Of a stretch of 64,000 bases of DNA, positions 21,231 to 31,770 are shown in pieces. Below the pieces are notes generated by a model. The model searched no databases, was not told the DNA's origin, and saw only the letters and a program-made list of their open reading frames with translations. Position 1 is the first letter of the stretch; every line of letters starts with the position of its first letter. Position numbers and translations under genes: made by a program. The stretch lies in the NCBI GenBank assembly GCA_020912385.1, contig CP087210.1, forward strand, positions 2,604,001 through 2,668,000, in the 5' to 3' direction. This stretch comes from Neofusicoccum parvum. Lineage: Eukaryota; Ascomycota; Dothideomycetes; Botryosphaeriales; Botryosphaeriaceae.

Positions 21231-22244
21231 ATGCCGCCCGCCGCAACTGAATCAAGTAGCAGCGCAGCACCTGCGCCCATCAAGCCCGAGACCAAGATCT
21301 CGCTAGCTGGAAAAGTAATCGCAAGTAAGTCTTCCTTAGACTCCAGCCTACAGCCAGCAATTGAACTTCCACCGCTCATAGCCCCATGAAGTCACGGGCG
21401 CCAACCGCGGCATCGGGCTCGGAATCGCAGAGTGCTGTCTAGACAACGCTGCCGCGCGCGTCTACTCCATCGACATTGCCGAGCCCGGCGATGAGTTTGC
21501 CGCCATTGCCAAACGCTACCCGGACCGCATCTTCGCCGTCCAGGCCGACGTGACGACCGAGAAGAGCGTCACGGAGGCGGTCGACAAGATCGTGGCCGAA
21601 GCGGGCGCGCTGCACGGCATGGTGGTGAACGCGGGGCGCACGAAGCACAAGTCCGCGCTGGACTTCACGGAAGAAGAGGTGCACCAGCTGTTCGCGGTGA
21701 ACGTGAGTTTCCACAAGCAGAGCTTGCCCGCACGCAGCTGAGGGCACGCTGACCGGCCCCTCGCAGCTCTTCGGCGCCTTCTTCTGCGCGCGAGCCGCCG
21801 CCCGCGCTTTCATCAAGCAGGGCGTCAAGGGCTCCATCGTCTTCACCGCGTCCATGGCGTCCTACCGCCCGAACAAGCGCGTCCCGTCCGCGCCCTACGG
21901 CGCGTCCAAGGCCGGCGTCCGCAACATGACGCACACCCTGGCCATGGAGTGGGCGGAGCACGGCGTCCGTGTCAACTCAGTCTCGCCCGGCCTCGTCAAC
22001 ACCGCGATGACTTACTGGGTCCCCCAGCAGCCGGACTGGGAGCAGCAGCTGAAGTACTACGGCGGCATGCCGCGGTTGGCCGAGGTTCAGGAGTTGGGCG
22101 GTGCGTATGTGTATCTGTTGAGTGATGCGGCGAGCTATACGACGAGTATTGATATCCCAGTGAATGGGGTCATCGGCAGTAAGTTCAGGATGGGGACAGC
22201 TGTGGACGAGATGATTACTAATATTATTTTGTACAGTTTGCTGA
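21231..22244 (+). CDS. SDR, ketose/polyol dehydrogenase type
   Basis: Four exons (21231-21324, 21392-21702, 21767-22178, 22237-22244) give 274 residues; the last exon adds only two codons and the stop. Cofactor loop ITGANRGIG spans the first intron; catalytic Ser164, Tyr179 and Lys183 lie in TASMASY and YGASKAG. WAEHGVRVNSVSPGLVNTAM and the PQQPDWEQQL stretch resemble fungal sorbose/xylulose reductases and mannitol or arabinitol dehydrogenases. It probably interconverts a ketose and a polyol, or oxidises a keto-acid intermediate, with NADP(H). Alternative: a 2-keto-3-deoxy-rhamnonate dehydrogenase if the cluster handles rhamnose. The usual C-terminal DGG(Y/F) motif is replaced by VNGVIGIC. 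Confidence 0.8.
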
Positions 22245-22824
22245 GAGCATGTAGAGTGGGTAGATTCTCAGAGCTAATTGAAGCATTCGTCTGGATTTGG
22301 GTTTTGTCAATGGCCATGGCTATGCCTTAAAGTTGCGTTGCTTACAGGCGTTATGCGACGGGGAGGTCCAATCGGCTAATAATTCTCCATTAAGTATTGC
22401 AAAGTGACGGTGAATGCTTTGAGTCACATACGTCAAAGAATCGCTCACTCAGCTAGGCTGACTCGAAATCTTCAACGCGTTGATGCGTGCGGATCCCAAG
22501 AGATCAAATGCACACAAGGGATATCAAGCCACATGGCTACCAGGAAGGCAGATGGATCAGTGGGGCAAGGCTACGCGTCAATAAAGATGTTGCCGAACGA
22601 TCGCCGGCGGCCCTGGTCGGAAGGATGTTGCAGGATGTACGGCCGAGAAACCCCAGCAGCCGGGCGAATAGTTGTTGCACTGTGCCGCAGGCTCCACCCG
22701 CCCTCCTCCGCCGCTTTGGAGATTCTCATAGCTTTCTCACCTGATATAAGGATCCGCCTGCGCATTCGGGAGCCCTTACAATGCAGACTTCTCGCATGAC
22801 GCTCAGCCACCATCCTCAACCGCC
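22245..22824. promoter_or_regulatory. FAD monooxygenase promoter region
   Basis: 580 bp without a gene. TATAAGG at 22745-22751 lies 80 bp before the monooxygenase ATG, the same spacing as in the sugar-cluster genes. No CTCG-N3-CGAG site is present. Confidence 0.5.
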
Positions 22825-25516
22825 ATGTCTAGCAACGCCTTCCGAGTCGTCATTGTGGGCGGCAGCGTAGCCGGACTGTCTCTGGCTTTGATGCTCGAGA
22901 AAAGAGGTATCGATTTTGTGGTGCTGGAAGCCTACCCGGAGATTGCCCCGCAGGTGGGCGCAAGCATCGCGCTGCTCCCCAACGGTTTCCGCATCATTGA
23001 CCAGCTCGGGTGCTACGAGGATATCTTGAAGAATGGCCAGTATCCTGTTGATGACTTTCAAATCCATGATCTACATGGCAAGAGACTTGTGGGACTCGAT
23101 GATCTCCGCAAAAACACAGTTGGAAGGTATGTGCACCAAGAGCTGTCTCATTGGGTTGAACCAAACTTCCTGACCGCAACAGATTCGGATACCCGATGCT
23201 CTTCTTTGATCGCAGAGCGCTCATAGAAATACTGTATAATCACATACAGAGGAAGGACAAAGTTTTTACTTCCAAACGCGTGAAGAGCGTACAGGAGCAT
23301 GCCGACAAAGTCACCGTAACCACCGAGGACGGCTCAATTTTTGAAGGAGACCTCGCCATCGGCGCGGACGGAATGCACAGCACTGTCAGACAACAAATTG
23401 AGAGGCAGACATCCGGCACTTGCAAGCTAAGGACTGGTAGGCCTGAGCTCTTCGATGACAACTTGACACGAGATCTGACCATGGTTGCAGATACTCTCCC
23501 AGCGGACTACGGCGCCATCTTTGGCATCTCTCGCGGCCCATCAAAGGTCGAAAAAGGCTCGGTCACCATCGCCACAAACAAAGGCTCATCGTGTTTCATC
23601 GCTTCCGGCCCAGATGACAAGACGTACTTCGCCCTCTTCGTTGGCTTGGGAAAGACTTACTATGGGGACAACGTACCATGCCGTGGGAAGATCGACGAAG
23701 CAAGGATTATTAAAGATCACTTGAACGATGCTGTCACCGAGACTTGCAAGTTCTCTGACATCTACAACGACGCAGTGGTGTCTGTGTGCACCCCGCTGCA
23801 CGAGTACGTCATCGAGAACTGGCATACTCAGAGGTGCATGCTCATCGGGGACTCGGTTCACAAGGTACAGTTCTTTAATAAGGCCCCGCTTCTATCATCG
23901 CTAATTGAATTACAAGTTCAATCCCATTGCCGGACAGGGTGGAAATACCGCCATCGAGACCGCCGCAGCATTGACAAATGCACTCGCAAAGGCGCTGAAG
24001 GCGCACAGCCCGGAGAAAATACCACAGGAAGTCCTGCATTCCCTACTCAAGGACGTCCAAGAACTTCGGAAGCCTAGAGCTACGCACATATTGAAGTTAT
24101 CGGACATGATGCAAGCGGTGTACGCCGAAGAGAACCGAGTTCTCACAGTGATGAATCGCTATATCCTTCCTTTTTTCGGCTCGGGCCTCATGCTTGGAAG
24201 ATTTGGAAAGTCGTTTCCTGCAGCTGTTTCTCTTGACACTCTGGAAATCCCAGCTAGACCGAGGACCATTCCATACGTTGACGAACTCCTCCGGACACCA
24301 AGCCCCAGGAGCACACTTTCGACCGTCTTTGTCAGCACTGTTTTGATCGGTCTCAGTGCTCTTGCATCCTATTTTTTGCTTGGTGTGGGTGAGATCAACG
24401 GGACTTTCGCTCTTGTCGAGCGTGCTGCGCAAACAGGATTTGTCCCTGAACTTGGAGTCTCACTTCACTCAGCCTTTGAGGCAGCCCGTTTCCCCGCTCT
24501 TGACAAGCTTTGTAAGACACTGGTTGCAGTTTTCTTGCCGGTTGTATCTGGTGCGGAGGGCCTTGCATCAAAGATCCAAGCCGGCTACTTCTTAGTTGGA
24601 GTGTACCTTCCACTTCTCTCCATCATTGCCATTGAGGGTTACAGGCGAGGGAACATCTGGACGCTGATGTGGAGGTATGTCACACCTCCCTCGCTACTTG
24701 GAGTAATCTACTGACCCAGACCCAACCAGCCCGAGTCTCTGGACTGGACTTGCACAACTTCTCGGCCTTGGCGTAGTGCTCCCCCTCTTCGTCCTCGCAA
24801 ACTTCTACCACTCCCGGGGACGGTCTTACTGGACGGCCGCCAACCAAGCCGTCCCGGACAAAACCCTCAACGCGCTGCTCCTATCGTTGCTGGTCGGGTA
24901 CCTAGCGCCCTCCATCCTCATCGTCACCCTCGACGGCCAATCCGCCCTCCTCCAAGACGCCATCGCCTTCTGGCAAACCACCCCCATCCTCGTCATCGGC
25001 CTCACCGAGCTCCTCTCCCGCCCCCTCCACCCTCCCCCGTCCCGCCCTCCCCGCGAGAAACCCAACACGCGGGCAGAAGTCCACCAGCCCCCCAACCTCA
25101 CAGCACTCAAGCGCTTCCACACCACCACCTTCCTCCTCTCCGCCACCACCCACCTCTCCACACTCGCCTACACCGCCCTCCACCCCTCCCCCTCCCTCCT
25201 CGCCACCTTCATCCCGCAGCACCACCCAGCCGCCCCCGTCTCGACCGCCGCGCAGGGCATGGCGGCCTTCTTCCAGCTCGACCTGCTGCTGACGCTCGCG
25301 GCCGCGCTCGTCTGGTCGCTGGTCACGGTCGCCGATCTGCGCCGCGCCGGCCTGGCGCGCGAGCGGCCGGCCGCGGTCGTTGCGCTGCTCGCGGCTGGCT
25401 GGGTCGTCGTCGGGCCGGGCGCGGCGACGGCGGCGCTGTGGCGGTGGCGCGAGGTCGTGGTCGCGGGGTTCCGGCCGGGGGCGCTGAGGCGGGCGGAATG
25501 GGGGGTGGCTGCGTGA
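22825..25516 (+). CDS. PaxM-type FAD monooxygenase fused to polytopic membrane domain
   Basis: Four exons (22825-23126, 23183-23864, 23917-24674, 24730-25516) give 842 residues. The N-terminal ~440 residues are a class A flavin monooxygenase: dinucleotide fold [15 protein letters not shown] (8-22), [10 protein letters not shown] near 160, and [15 protein letters not shown] at 323-337, the form typical of PaxM-like epoxidases of meroterpenoid and indole-diterpene pathways. From about residue 460 to the end there are several hydrophobic segments ([74 protein letters not shown]). Such a tail could be a fused membrane terpene cyclase or only a membrane anchor; this is inference. No polyketide synthase, prenyltransferase or prenyl-diphosphate synthase is nearby. 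It is not clear whether it belongs to the sugar cluster. Confidence 0.82.
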
Positions 25517-25521
25517 GCGGA

Positions 25522-25549
25522 GGTGGTGGTGGTGGTGGTGATGATGATG
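25522..25549. repeat. (GGT)n(GAT)n microsatellite
   Basis: Trinucleotide run just after the monooxygenase stop codon. Confidence 0.8.
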
Positions 25550-25676
25550 TGAGAAGAGGGGGTGGGTAGGGCTGGGAGGACGGGGGAGGTGCGCGGAGGC
25601 GGTGCGGAAGGCTGGACGTGGGGGGGCGTGTGGACTGTGCTGGGCGGCTTCTTCTCTACTCGGTATTAGACATATA

Positions 25677-25702
25677 ATTGAGAGATAGAATTGAGAGATA
25701 GA
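25677..25702. repeat. 13-bp perfect tandem duplication
   Basis: ATTGAGAGATAGA occurs twice in direct succession. Confidence 0.85.
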
Positions 25703-26261
25703 ACTATCACGCCAGGAGCTTTTGTGAAGCCACTCGTTTTTCTTTTCCTCGAGATGGACGGCATGGATTCAGATCCGCGTCGGGAGAAGCCGGCAGAGTC
25801 GAGAGGCGGACGGCCAGGCTGCCGCGGGAGTGTGGTGGCTGATTCTGTACTGCAAGCAGGATGGACGCAGATCTGTGCTGAACAGACGCATCCTTCCGCA
25901 GCATGCATCAGTTTGGGGCTCACCGCCACCGCTTGCTGCCAGAAGGCCGCCTATGGAGCGTCATGAATAAGTTGTGGCCGGCGCATTGCCATTGAGCCCC
26001 AGACGCCCTGCAAGGTCATACGTCATCCTGTCCGTGCAACGCTCACTTTGCCAGGAAAACTTTGGTTGTCTGCGCCCGGCAAAGATCTATTAACCAGGCC
26101 GTTCAGAAATGGACTAAATACCAAGGAAATGACGTGCAGTAACAAAAAGATCACCTCGACCCTCAACGCCAAAATGTCCCATCCAGCGGCGAACAGCACA
26201 TCTCGTATACGACGCAAAGGCATCAAACAGAAAGAGTATTCCCAATCACCTTCAGACGCCT

Positions 26262-29200
26262 CTACAAGCCCTCCTCTACCTCCATGTCCTTCAACTCAAA
26301 ATGCAATTCTGCGGCATCGACCATCAGCCTCTTCATATCATGCAGATAGACATCAGCCGGCGGGTTTTTGAACAGCCTCGCCAAATCCTCCCGAGACATC
26401 TGCACCACACGTGTTAGTCTCGCCTCGAAGGCTCCCAGAAGAAAACAGCACGGCAAGGCGCCGCAACGTACCTCGTGCACCTCGCGAGCCCACCACCTCG
26501 CCCCAACAACCCCGTACACCGCGCTCCCCTCGTCCACCTCAAACGGCCCAACCAGCTCCGTCGCCCAGTGGCTCGTCCCGGGCCGCCTCGCCACCTGCCC
26601 CGACGCCAGTCTCCTGCGCGCCTCTCGCTCCGCCTCCACCTCCACCCTCTCCGCCCTGAGCTCCCCCGCCAACCTCTCCCACCGCCCCGTCCGCGCGTCC
26701 TCGGCGTTCAGGTCGCGCACGACCGTGCTCGCGAACGCCGGCCCCGGCCCCGACGCCGACCCCATCTCCGCCACCCACGCGCAGTGCGCCGCCAGCGCCT
26801 TGCCGTCGACGAAGCGCGCCGTCTGGTCGAAGCGGCGGGCCTCGTCGACGGGCGCCTTGGGCGGGAGCCAGCGGGCGCAGCGCAGGGCGGCGACGAGGGT
26901 GGCGGAGTCGAGGAGGCCCTGGCAGGCCAGCGCGACGAGGTCGGCGAGCGCGTCGTCGTCGGCGGCGGCGGGCGCGAGCGCGCGGGTCGGCGGCTGGAAG
27001 CCGAGGGCGATGGTCCAGGCAGCGAGGATGAGGTGCACCGGCGCAGCGCGGCCGCTGTGCGGCGCGGTCCGGAGCGGCGGGAGGGCGCACCAGATGTGGT
27101 GGTATGCGCGGGTCCTCTCTGCGTCGGTGTCGGCGGGCTCGGCGCCTTTGAACCACTGCAGCCCGCGGAGCACCCTCACCGCCCCACCTTCCAGCGTGCG
27201 CTTTATCCCCGCGGTGGGCAGGCTTGGACCACCTGGTCCGGGAAGGAAGTAGTGGGTGACTTCCGGAGCGAAATCGCCGGCTGGGGTGTTGCAGTCGATG
27301 CTGCGGGCGGAGGCGGAGATGAGGTGTCGTTCGCTGATAGGGATAATAATCTGCTCTCCGTAAGTTGTGGCCTCATTGTCCTTTTCGACGCTTTTGAGGC
27401 GTAAAGATGGGGGTGCAGAGGTAGAACTGCTGGAAAAATTAGTACGATCGTAAAGCGCGAACAGCTTCTTCCCATGCAAGCTAATTGCCTCTGTGACTGC
27501 AGAGATAGCTTGTCTCATGGTCTCGGCGCTGATGTAGCTCTCCAAGCCTTTCCGAACCTTTCTCTGCATCTCCAGGTCGAGCTTTTCGAGTTCTATCAAG
27601 TCTTTCACACGCTCCTTTTGGAACCGGCAAGGGAGCTCATCCGCCACCTCCGGCCAGAATGCGGAGAAGGGCCCTTCCTGCCGCGGGCTCCCGTCACCTC
27701 TACCAGCGCAGTGGCCTTGAACCGGACAATTGTTGCAGACTGGGGTTGGTCGCTTATCTGTTCCTGTTCCTTGGCTTCGAGCGTTTGGATCCGGTGATGT
27801 GGCAAGTTCTGGATACATCTGTGGGAATTGCTCCATGACGTGGTTCTCCAGTAGGTCATCGTAAATCTTGCACGTGCTTCTGAAATTGCAGTGCGTTGAT
27901 ATGCTCCTAGTGCTGTCAACCCACCCAATATCGCGAAGAAACGCAACGATCAGCTCAGCGCTCAAGGAGCCGAAAAATGCACGATAGATGAACTCAAAAG
28001 CTCTGTCGTAATCAGAGTCGGTCGGTACGCCGTCGGGAATGAGGACTTGGTCAAGGGCAGCAGCCCAAGCATTCAAAACGACATGAATTGCCGACTGAAC
28101 ACTGGACTTTTGTGGTCGGCATCTCAAGTTCCAGTCATGATTGAATCCCGGCAAGTCTTCACCAGAAGTAGACCACCACTTCAGTCTTCTGATGAGGTCT
28201 TCGAGCTCGGTTTCGAGGCGCCGTTTCTCCTTTTCATTAAATCCGGAAACTTTGCTTACTGCCCACTGGACTGTGATCTGTTGCTCGTCGTCGTGCACCG
28301 GTAATACATGAGCAAGAAACTGTTCGTCCTTCTCCTGTTTTTTGGATTTTCCGTTGGACCAACGGCCTGTCGATATCGGAATGAATAGCTCTTTCCGAGT
28401 TCCAAGAATGAGACGATCAGCGTGCGGCTTGAATTGCGTTCTCTTAGCGGCTTTGTACGCTTTTATGCTGTACACAGCAAAATCTTTTTCGCTCTCGTTC
28501 AAGCTTATAGCTTCGGTAACTGAAGCAATAGCGGCAATCATACTACCAGTCCCTATGGCTTTGCCGTTAGGGGAGTCGGGATAATCGGATTCCAGTTGCA
28601 GCCATCTCTTGGACGCTTCAGCCTCTTTTATTCTACCATCGATCCACTGTTTCAATGCTTGAACATCGAGTTTATTGGACAAAACAGGTCCAGTGGGTTC
28701 GAAATCGGCCCATGATCTCTCCACCGACGTCTTGAAGGACGCTCTTGGGCCGCGTGACTCAGGCTTTACACAGTGACTGTCAACCGGACATTTGGTACAC
28801 ACCGGATCTGAGCCCAGGGGAGTTTCCTGTGAAGTCTCTTCCAGAGCGTGCTGCGAGATGTCTTTTGAAGTTTGCCTTAGACCCTCTCTCGGATCATAAT
28901 CTGAAGGCCCAGATGAATGGCTCGGGACATTTTGAGTTGAGGAATCGTTGAGGCCATCGCTAGGAGGCGGGCTCTGTTGGCTGTCGGTCTCACTTCTCCT
29001 TCTGAACTCTGGCAGCATTGCCGTCAGGGTCCCAGCATCATCGATCTTTATCGTCCACTCGAACTTGCGGCTGCCATCAACTGCTGCGTCTGCGTTAATA
29101 AAGCCATGGCAGACGAGCCAGGAGAAGATGAGGTCGAAGGAGGCACTGCCGTGTATTGCCAAGCGGATGATTCTTTCGGCGCTTGCATAGATTTCCGGGT

Positions 29201-29945
29201 CCGACACCCTCCGTATAACACGAGCGGATGGCTCCAGGCCAAAGGCGCGGATCCAGCCGTTGAAAATGGCGTGCATGCCACACATAAGCCCCCCAAATTG
29301 CCACACAGTATCGTCCGTCCAATGAAATCGATAATCATCGCTCTGTGGTCGATACCAGGTAGAATTTTGCAGATGTTCTCTGATCTCTCTTTGTATCGCG
29401 CGTTTACTTGTGCAAGAAGCTTTAACACTGTCATACACAGTGATCTCGGCCCAGTCGTTGTGTCCGTCTGTACCAGGCTGACCGTAGCAAAGCCTGATAT
29501 GTGTGCTCTTGATCCATGGGAAGATTATTGGCCTTTCATCGCGGTGGATTTCAAAGAAGGGTGCCGCTGTGCCGTCCGGTGCAATCGAGCCATGGGCGAA
29601 AGCTGTGGCATCGTAAACACAAAACTTCTGCATCCCCTGTGAGGTGATGGCCTCGGTGACGCTGATAATAGCCAGAGAGACATCCACGGTATCTAGCATT
29701 TGATTCCTGCTAATTTTGATCTCTTGTGGCACGCCGGTGACCTCGAACAGCAATTTCTTGTGCTCTTCACATTTGATAAGCTCAGTTTGCCATTCTGCGC
29801 AATAGTCCGTTTTGGTCCTTTTAGAGGCATTCCCGGCTGGCGGATCCGATCTTTTTCGTTTCGAGGACCCAGACGGCCCGGCGATAGCAGGCGATATCTT
29901 CAACGATGACGGCCGTTTCGGGGCCATTTGATTGCAAAATTGCAC
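26262..29945 (-). CDS. Large protein with three Ulp1-like repeats, one apparently intact
   Basis: One long frame on the minus strand. A canonical 72-bp intron near the 3' end (GTACGT, CTAAC, CAG; 26400-26471) is in frame, so the product is about 1203 residues. A second Met lies at residue 7. The N-terminus has bipartite basic clusters (SKRKRS, SKRTK) suggesting nuclear import. Three units repeat the motif (I/A)xxVTEAI-x-K.F.(V/L)YD near residues 93, 470 and 812. Each ends in a helix like MHAIFNGWIRAFG, IHVVLNAWAAAL or VHLILAAWTIALGF. Unit 1 resembles a C48/Ulp1 peptidase core: His in STHIRL, Asp in ITVYDS, then WQFGGLMCG with Gln and Cys. In units 2 and 3 the Cys is lost (QSAIHVV, AAPVHLI). 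Linkers contain CPV..HC pairs. The peptidase assignment is inference; family not recognised by name. Confidence 0.7.
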   Translation of the reverse strand: MQFCNQMAPKRPSSLKISPAIAGPSGSSKRKRSDPPAGNASKRTKTDYCAEWQTELIKCEEHKKLLFEVTGVPQEIKISRNQMLDTVDVSLAIISVTEAITSQGMQKFCVYDATAFAHGSIAPDGTAAPFFEIHRDERPIIFPWIKSTHIRLCYGQPGTDGHNDWAEITVYDSVKASCTSKRAIQREIREHLQNSTWYRPQSDDYRFHWTDDTVWQFGGLMCGMHAIFNGWIRAFGLEPSARVIRRVSDPEIYASAERIIRLAIHGSASFDLIFSWLVCHGFINADAAVDGSRKFEWTIKIDDAGTLTAMLPEFRRRSETDSQQSPPPSDGLNDSSTQNVPSHSSGPSDYDPREGLRQTSKDISQHALEETSQETPLGSDPVCTKCPVDSHCVKPESRGPRASFKTSVERSWADFEPTGPVLSNKLDVQALKQWIDGRIKEAEASKRWLQLESDYPDSPNGKAIGTGSMIAAIASVTEAISLNESEKDFAVYSIKAYKAAKRTQFKPHADRLILGTRKELFIPISTGRWSNGKSKKQEKDEQFLAHVLPVHDDEQQITVQWAVSKVSGFNEKEKRRLETELEDLIRRLKWWSTSGEDLPGFNHDWNLRCRPQKSSVQSAIHVVLNAWAAALDQVLIPDGVPTDSDYDRAFEFIYRAFFGSLSAELIVAFLRDIGWVDSTRSISTHCNFRSTCKIYDDLLENHVMEQFPQMYPELATSPDPNARSQGTGTDKRPTPVCNNCPVQGHCAGRGDGSPRQEGPFSAFWPEVADELPCRFQKERVKDLIELEKLDLEMQRKVRKGLESYISAETMRQAISAVTEAISLHGKKLFALYDRTNFSSSSTSAPPSLRLKSVEKDNEATTYGEQIIIPISERHLISASARSIDCNTPAGDFAPEVTHYFLPGPGGPSLPTAGIKRTLEGGAVRVLRGLQWFKGAEPADTDAERTRAYHHIWCALPPLRTAPHSGRAAPVHLILAAWTIALGFQPPTRALAPAAADDDALADLVALACQGLLDSATLVAALRCARWLPPKAPVDEARRFDQTARFVDGKALAAHCAWVAEMGSASGPGPAFASTVVRDLNAEDARTGRWERLAGELRAERVEVEAEREARRRLASGQVARRPGTSHWATELVGPFEVDEGSAVYGVVGARWWAREVHEVRCGALPCCFLLGAFEARLTRVVQMSREDLARLFKNPPADVYLHDMKRLMVDAAELHFELKDMEVEEGL

Positions 29946-30863
29946 CGACTACGGCAGCATGATTGGGAAGGTCGAGCGGGGGGCAACGGCAGTAACTTGG
30001 AGGACAACGACGACCGTGCATGAAGGGAGACAGAAGTTGCAGTTGTATCCAATCGTCCCGATATCTATCGTTGCTTTCTTTCATCAGGCGGAATAGAGGA
30101 CGCCGGAAACGGACAGGGTCGAGAACGTGTGATGGAAAGATGGTGGGACACTGGCCGTCAGACAATAACATATAGTGCACAAGGGGTTTGGCATGACAGA
30201 AGACCAAAAAGCTGAGGAGTAAACTGCATCGTTGATAGAAAAGAAGCGTTCAGAGATAGGGTCAGAAGAGCTAGTTGACCCGCCCACAGCGCGGCCGACC
30301 GATAAGTCGCAGGGCTTAGGCCTCTTCCTGCTCGTACCCATATACCAAACCAATGTATAGCAGCCAGTATTCTTGACAAGGTGATTTCCCAACCTTGTCC
30401 ACACAGATGTGGCCTCCTGCTATCCTTTGTTTGTCACAGATCGAGAGCAGACAACGCCGTTCTTTCAGGCCGGGTGGTGTGCCCAGGGTCCCGTCCGTAG
30501 TTCTCCGCGACAAAGAAGTGACGGGGCGAGCGGTCGGTTTGATATCGACTCGACAAAGAGTTCGCTGCAGCCTCTAGCAATCCATCACAGGGTATCCGCT
30601 TGAAAGGGGAGGAACACCTGAGTGTAGGTCGCGGACCGGCTGGTTGCGGGACACAGCTGTGTGTTGCTTGTGTATAGAGCCACTAGGCAGGATGCCGACC
30701 GAAAAAGAGGCAGATCTTGGCCACGGCAACTTGATTCAACTGGTCCCGTTTGATGGGCAGTCAGCTAGCGCATGAGAGGACGCGTCGGCAGCCAAAATGG
30801 AAGAGAAGCTCTACAAGTCCCTGAGCCTCCTCAACGTCAGCCGGTGAGCGCAGTCTCTGGCTT
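29946..30863. other. Promoter of Ulp1-like gene / bZIP 3' flank
   Basis: 918 bp. The open frames are short, mutually antisense and motif-free. Nothing else is seen. Confidence 0.6.
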
Positions 30864-31770
30864 TCATAAGCCTTGCATCGAGTACTTGTCCACCAGCTCA
30901 AAGACAACGTTGTTGTTGACCTTACACTCTTGGCCTGGACTGCTACAGCCGAGATCCTGTTCCAGCTCAGGGCCAACATCGGTGCGCATGCCTCGGATGA
31001 TGTTGGCAGCGTGGACGCACGAGGAGGAGTTGGGAGACTGTGGGGCCAGGTTCATGTGCATGTTGTTCACATTGGGATAGCCCCAGGAGGTCTGCATCGG
31101 AATGCCGTAGAAGGATGCGTAGGCAGGATCGTACGCGCTCGCTGGGATCGCAGAGCTGGCTTCCGCGAGGCTCTGCACGGGCGTGGCCATGCCCATGGGT
31201 GAGGCGACAGTGGCGGGTGGACTGAGGGCCGAGTTCATGCTGGCTGTGCCGACGTAGGGCTGCGGAGGAAGCTGCGGCCGAGCGATCTGAGCACCGAGCT
31301 CTCGTTTGGTGGCCAGCGGGGGCATTGCGGCTGGCGCGTCTTGGACCGGGCTCTTGCTGCTGCTGCAGCCTCCGGTGCTTCCACAGGCGGACTGCGGGTT
31401 GCACGGACGGCGGGTCTTGAGCATGGTGTCCAGGGTCTCTGCAGGGGCGGACGACGGCGCGAGCGGATTGGCGTGGGTGAAGCTGTCGATTTCGGCATCG
31501 CAGACGCCCTTTTGGTGCAGCAAGGCGCGCAGGCGGCGGTTCTCGTCGAGCACACGCTTCGCGGCAGCCTGGATTTCGGCAGAGGCCTGGACGCCCATCT
31601 GCTCGCAGCTGCGGTACTTGGACTCGAGCTCCGAGAGGTACTCCTTCCGGCGGGCGCGCGAGCGGCGCTGGTTGTCCCGGATGCGGGCAAGGTTGTCTTT
31701 CTGGAGCGAGAGTGAGCACGGGACTGGAGGCACTCGGGCGGAGAGCGGGTACAGTGTTCGGGTCGGCCAT
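30864..31770 (-). CDS. bZIP transcription factor
   Basis: Exon 1 (31770-31753) encodes only MADPNT; after a 52-bp intron, exon 2 (31700-30864) gives a total of 284 residues. The basic region ARIRDNQRRSRARRKEYL starts near residue 11 and runs into a leucine-zipper-like heptad stretch (YLSELESKY, then ENRRLRALL). The rest is Pro/Ser/Ala-rich with a CNPQSACG..GGC cysteine patch, and the C-terminus NNVVFELVDKYSMQGL looks conserved. A RIRDNQRRSRARR basic region with YL after it is a form common in Pezizomycotina bZIPs of unknown regulon. If the first exon is ignored the frame has no good start. Confidence 0.82.

Larger units (their letters stand above)
25517..26261. other. Convergent 3' flanks with two short repeats
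   Basis: Holds (GGT)6(GAT)3 at about 25522-25549 and a perfect 13-bp tandem duplication ATTGAGAGATAGA at 25677-25702. No gene is seen. Confidence 0.6.

Noticed and set aside
14587..25516. Reading the whole 14.6-25.5 kb block as a secondary-metabolite cluster
   Set aside because: No backbone synthase, prenyltransferase or prenyl-diphosphate synthase is present, and transporter, SDRs and aldolase fit sugar catabolism better; only the monooxygenase suggests secondary metabolism.
26368..27404. 294- and 309-codon plus-strand frames
   Set aside because: Antisense shadows of the GC-rich 3' half of the Ulp1-like gene; compositionally biased and without motifs.
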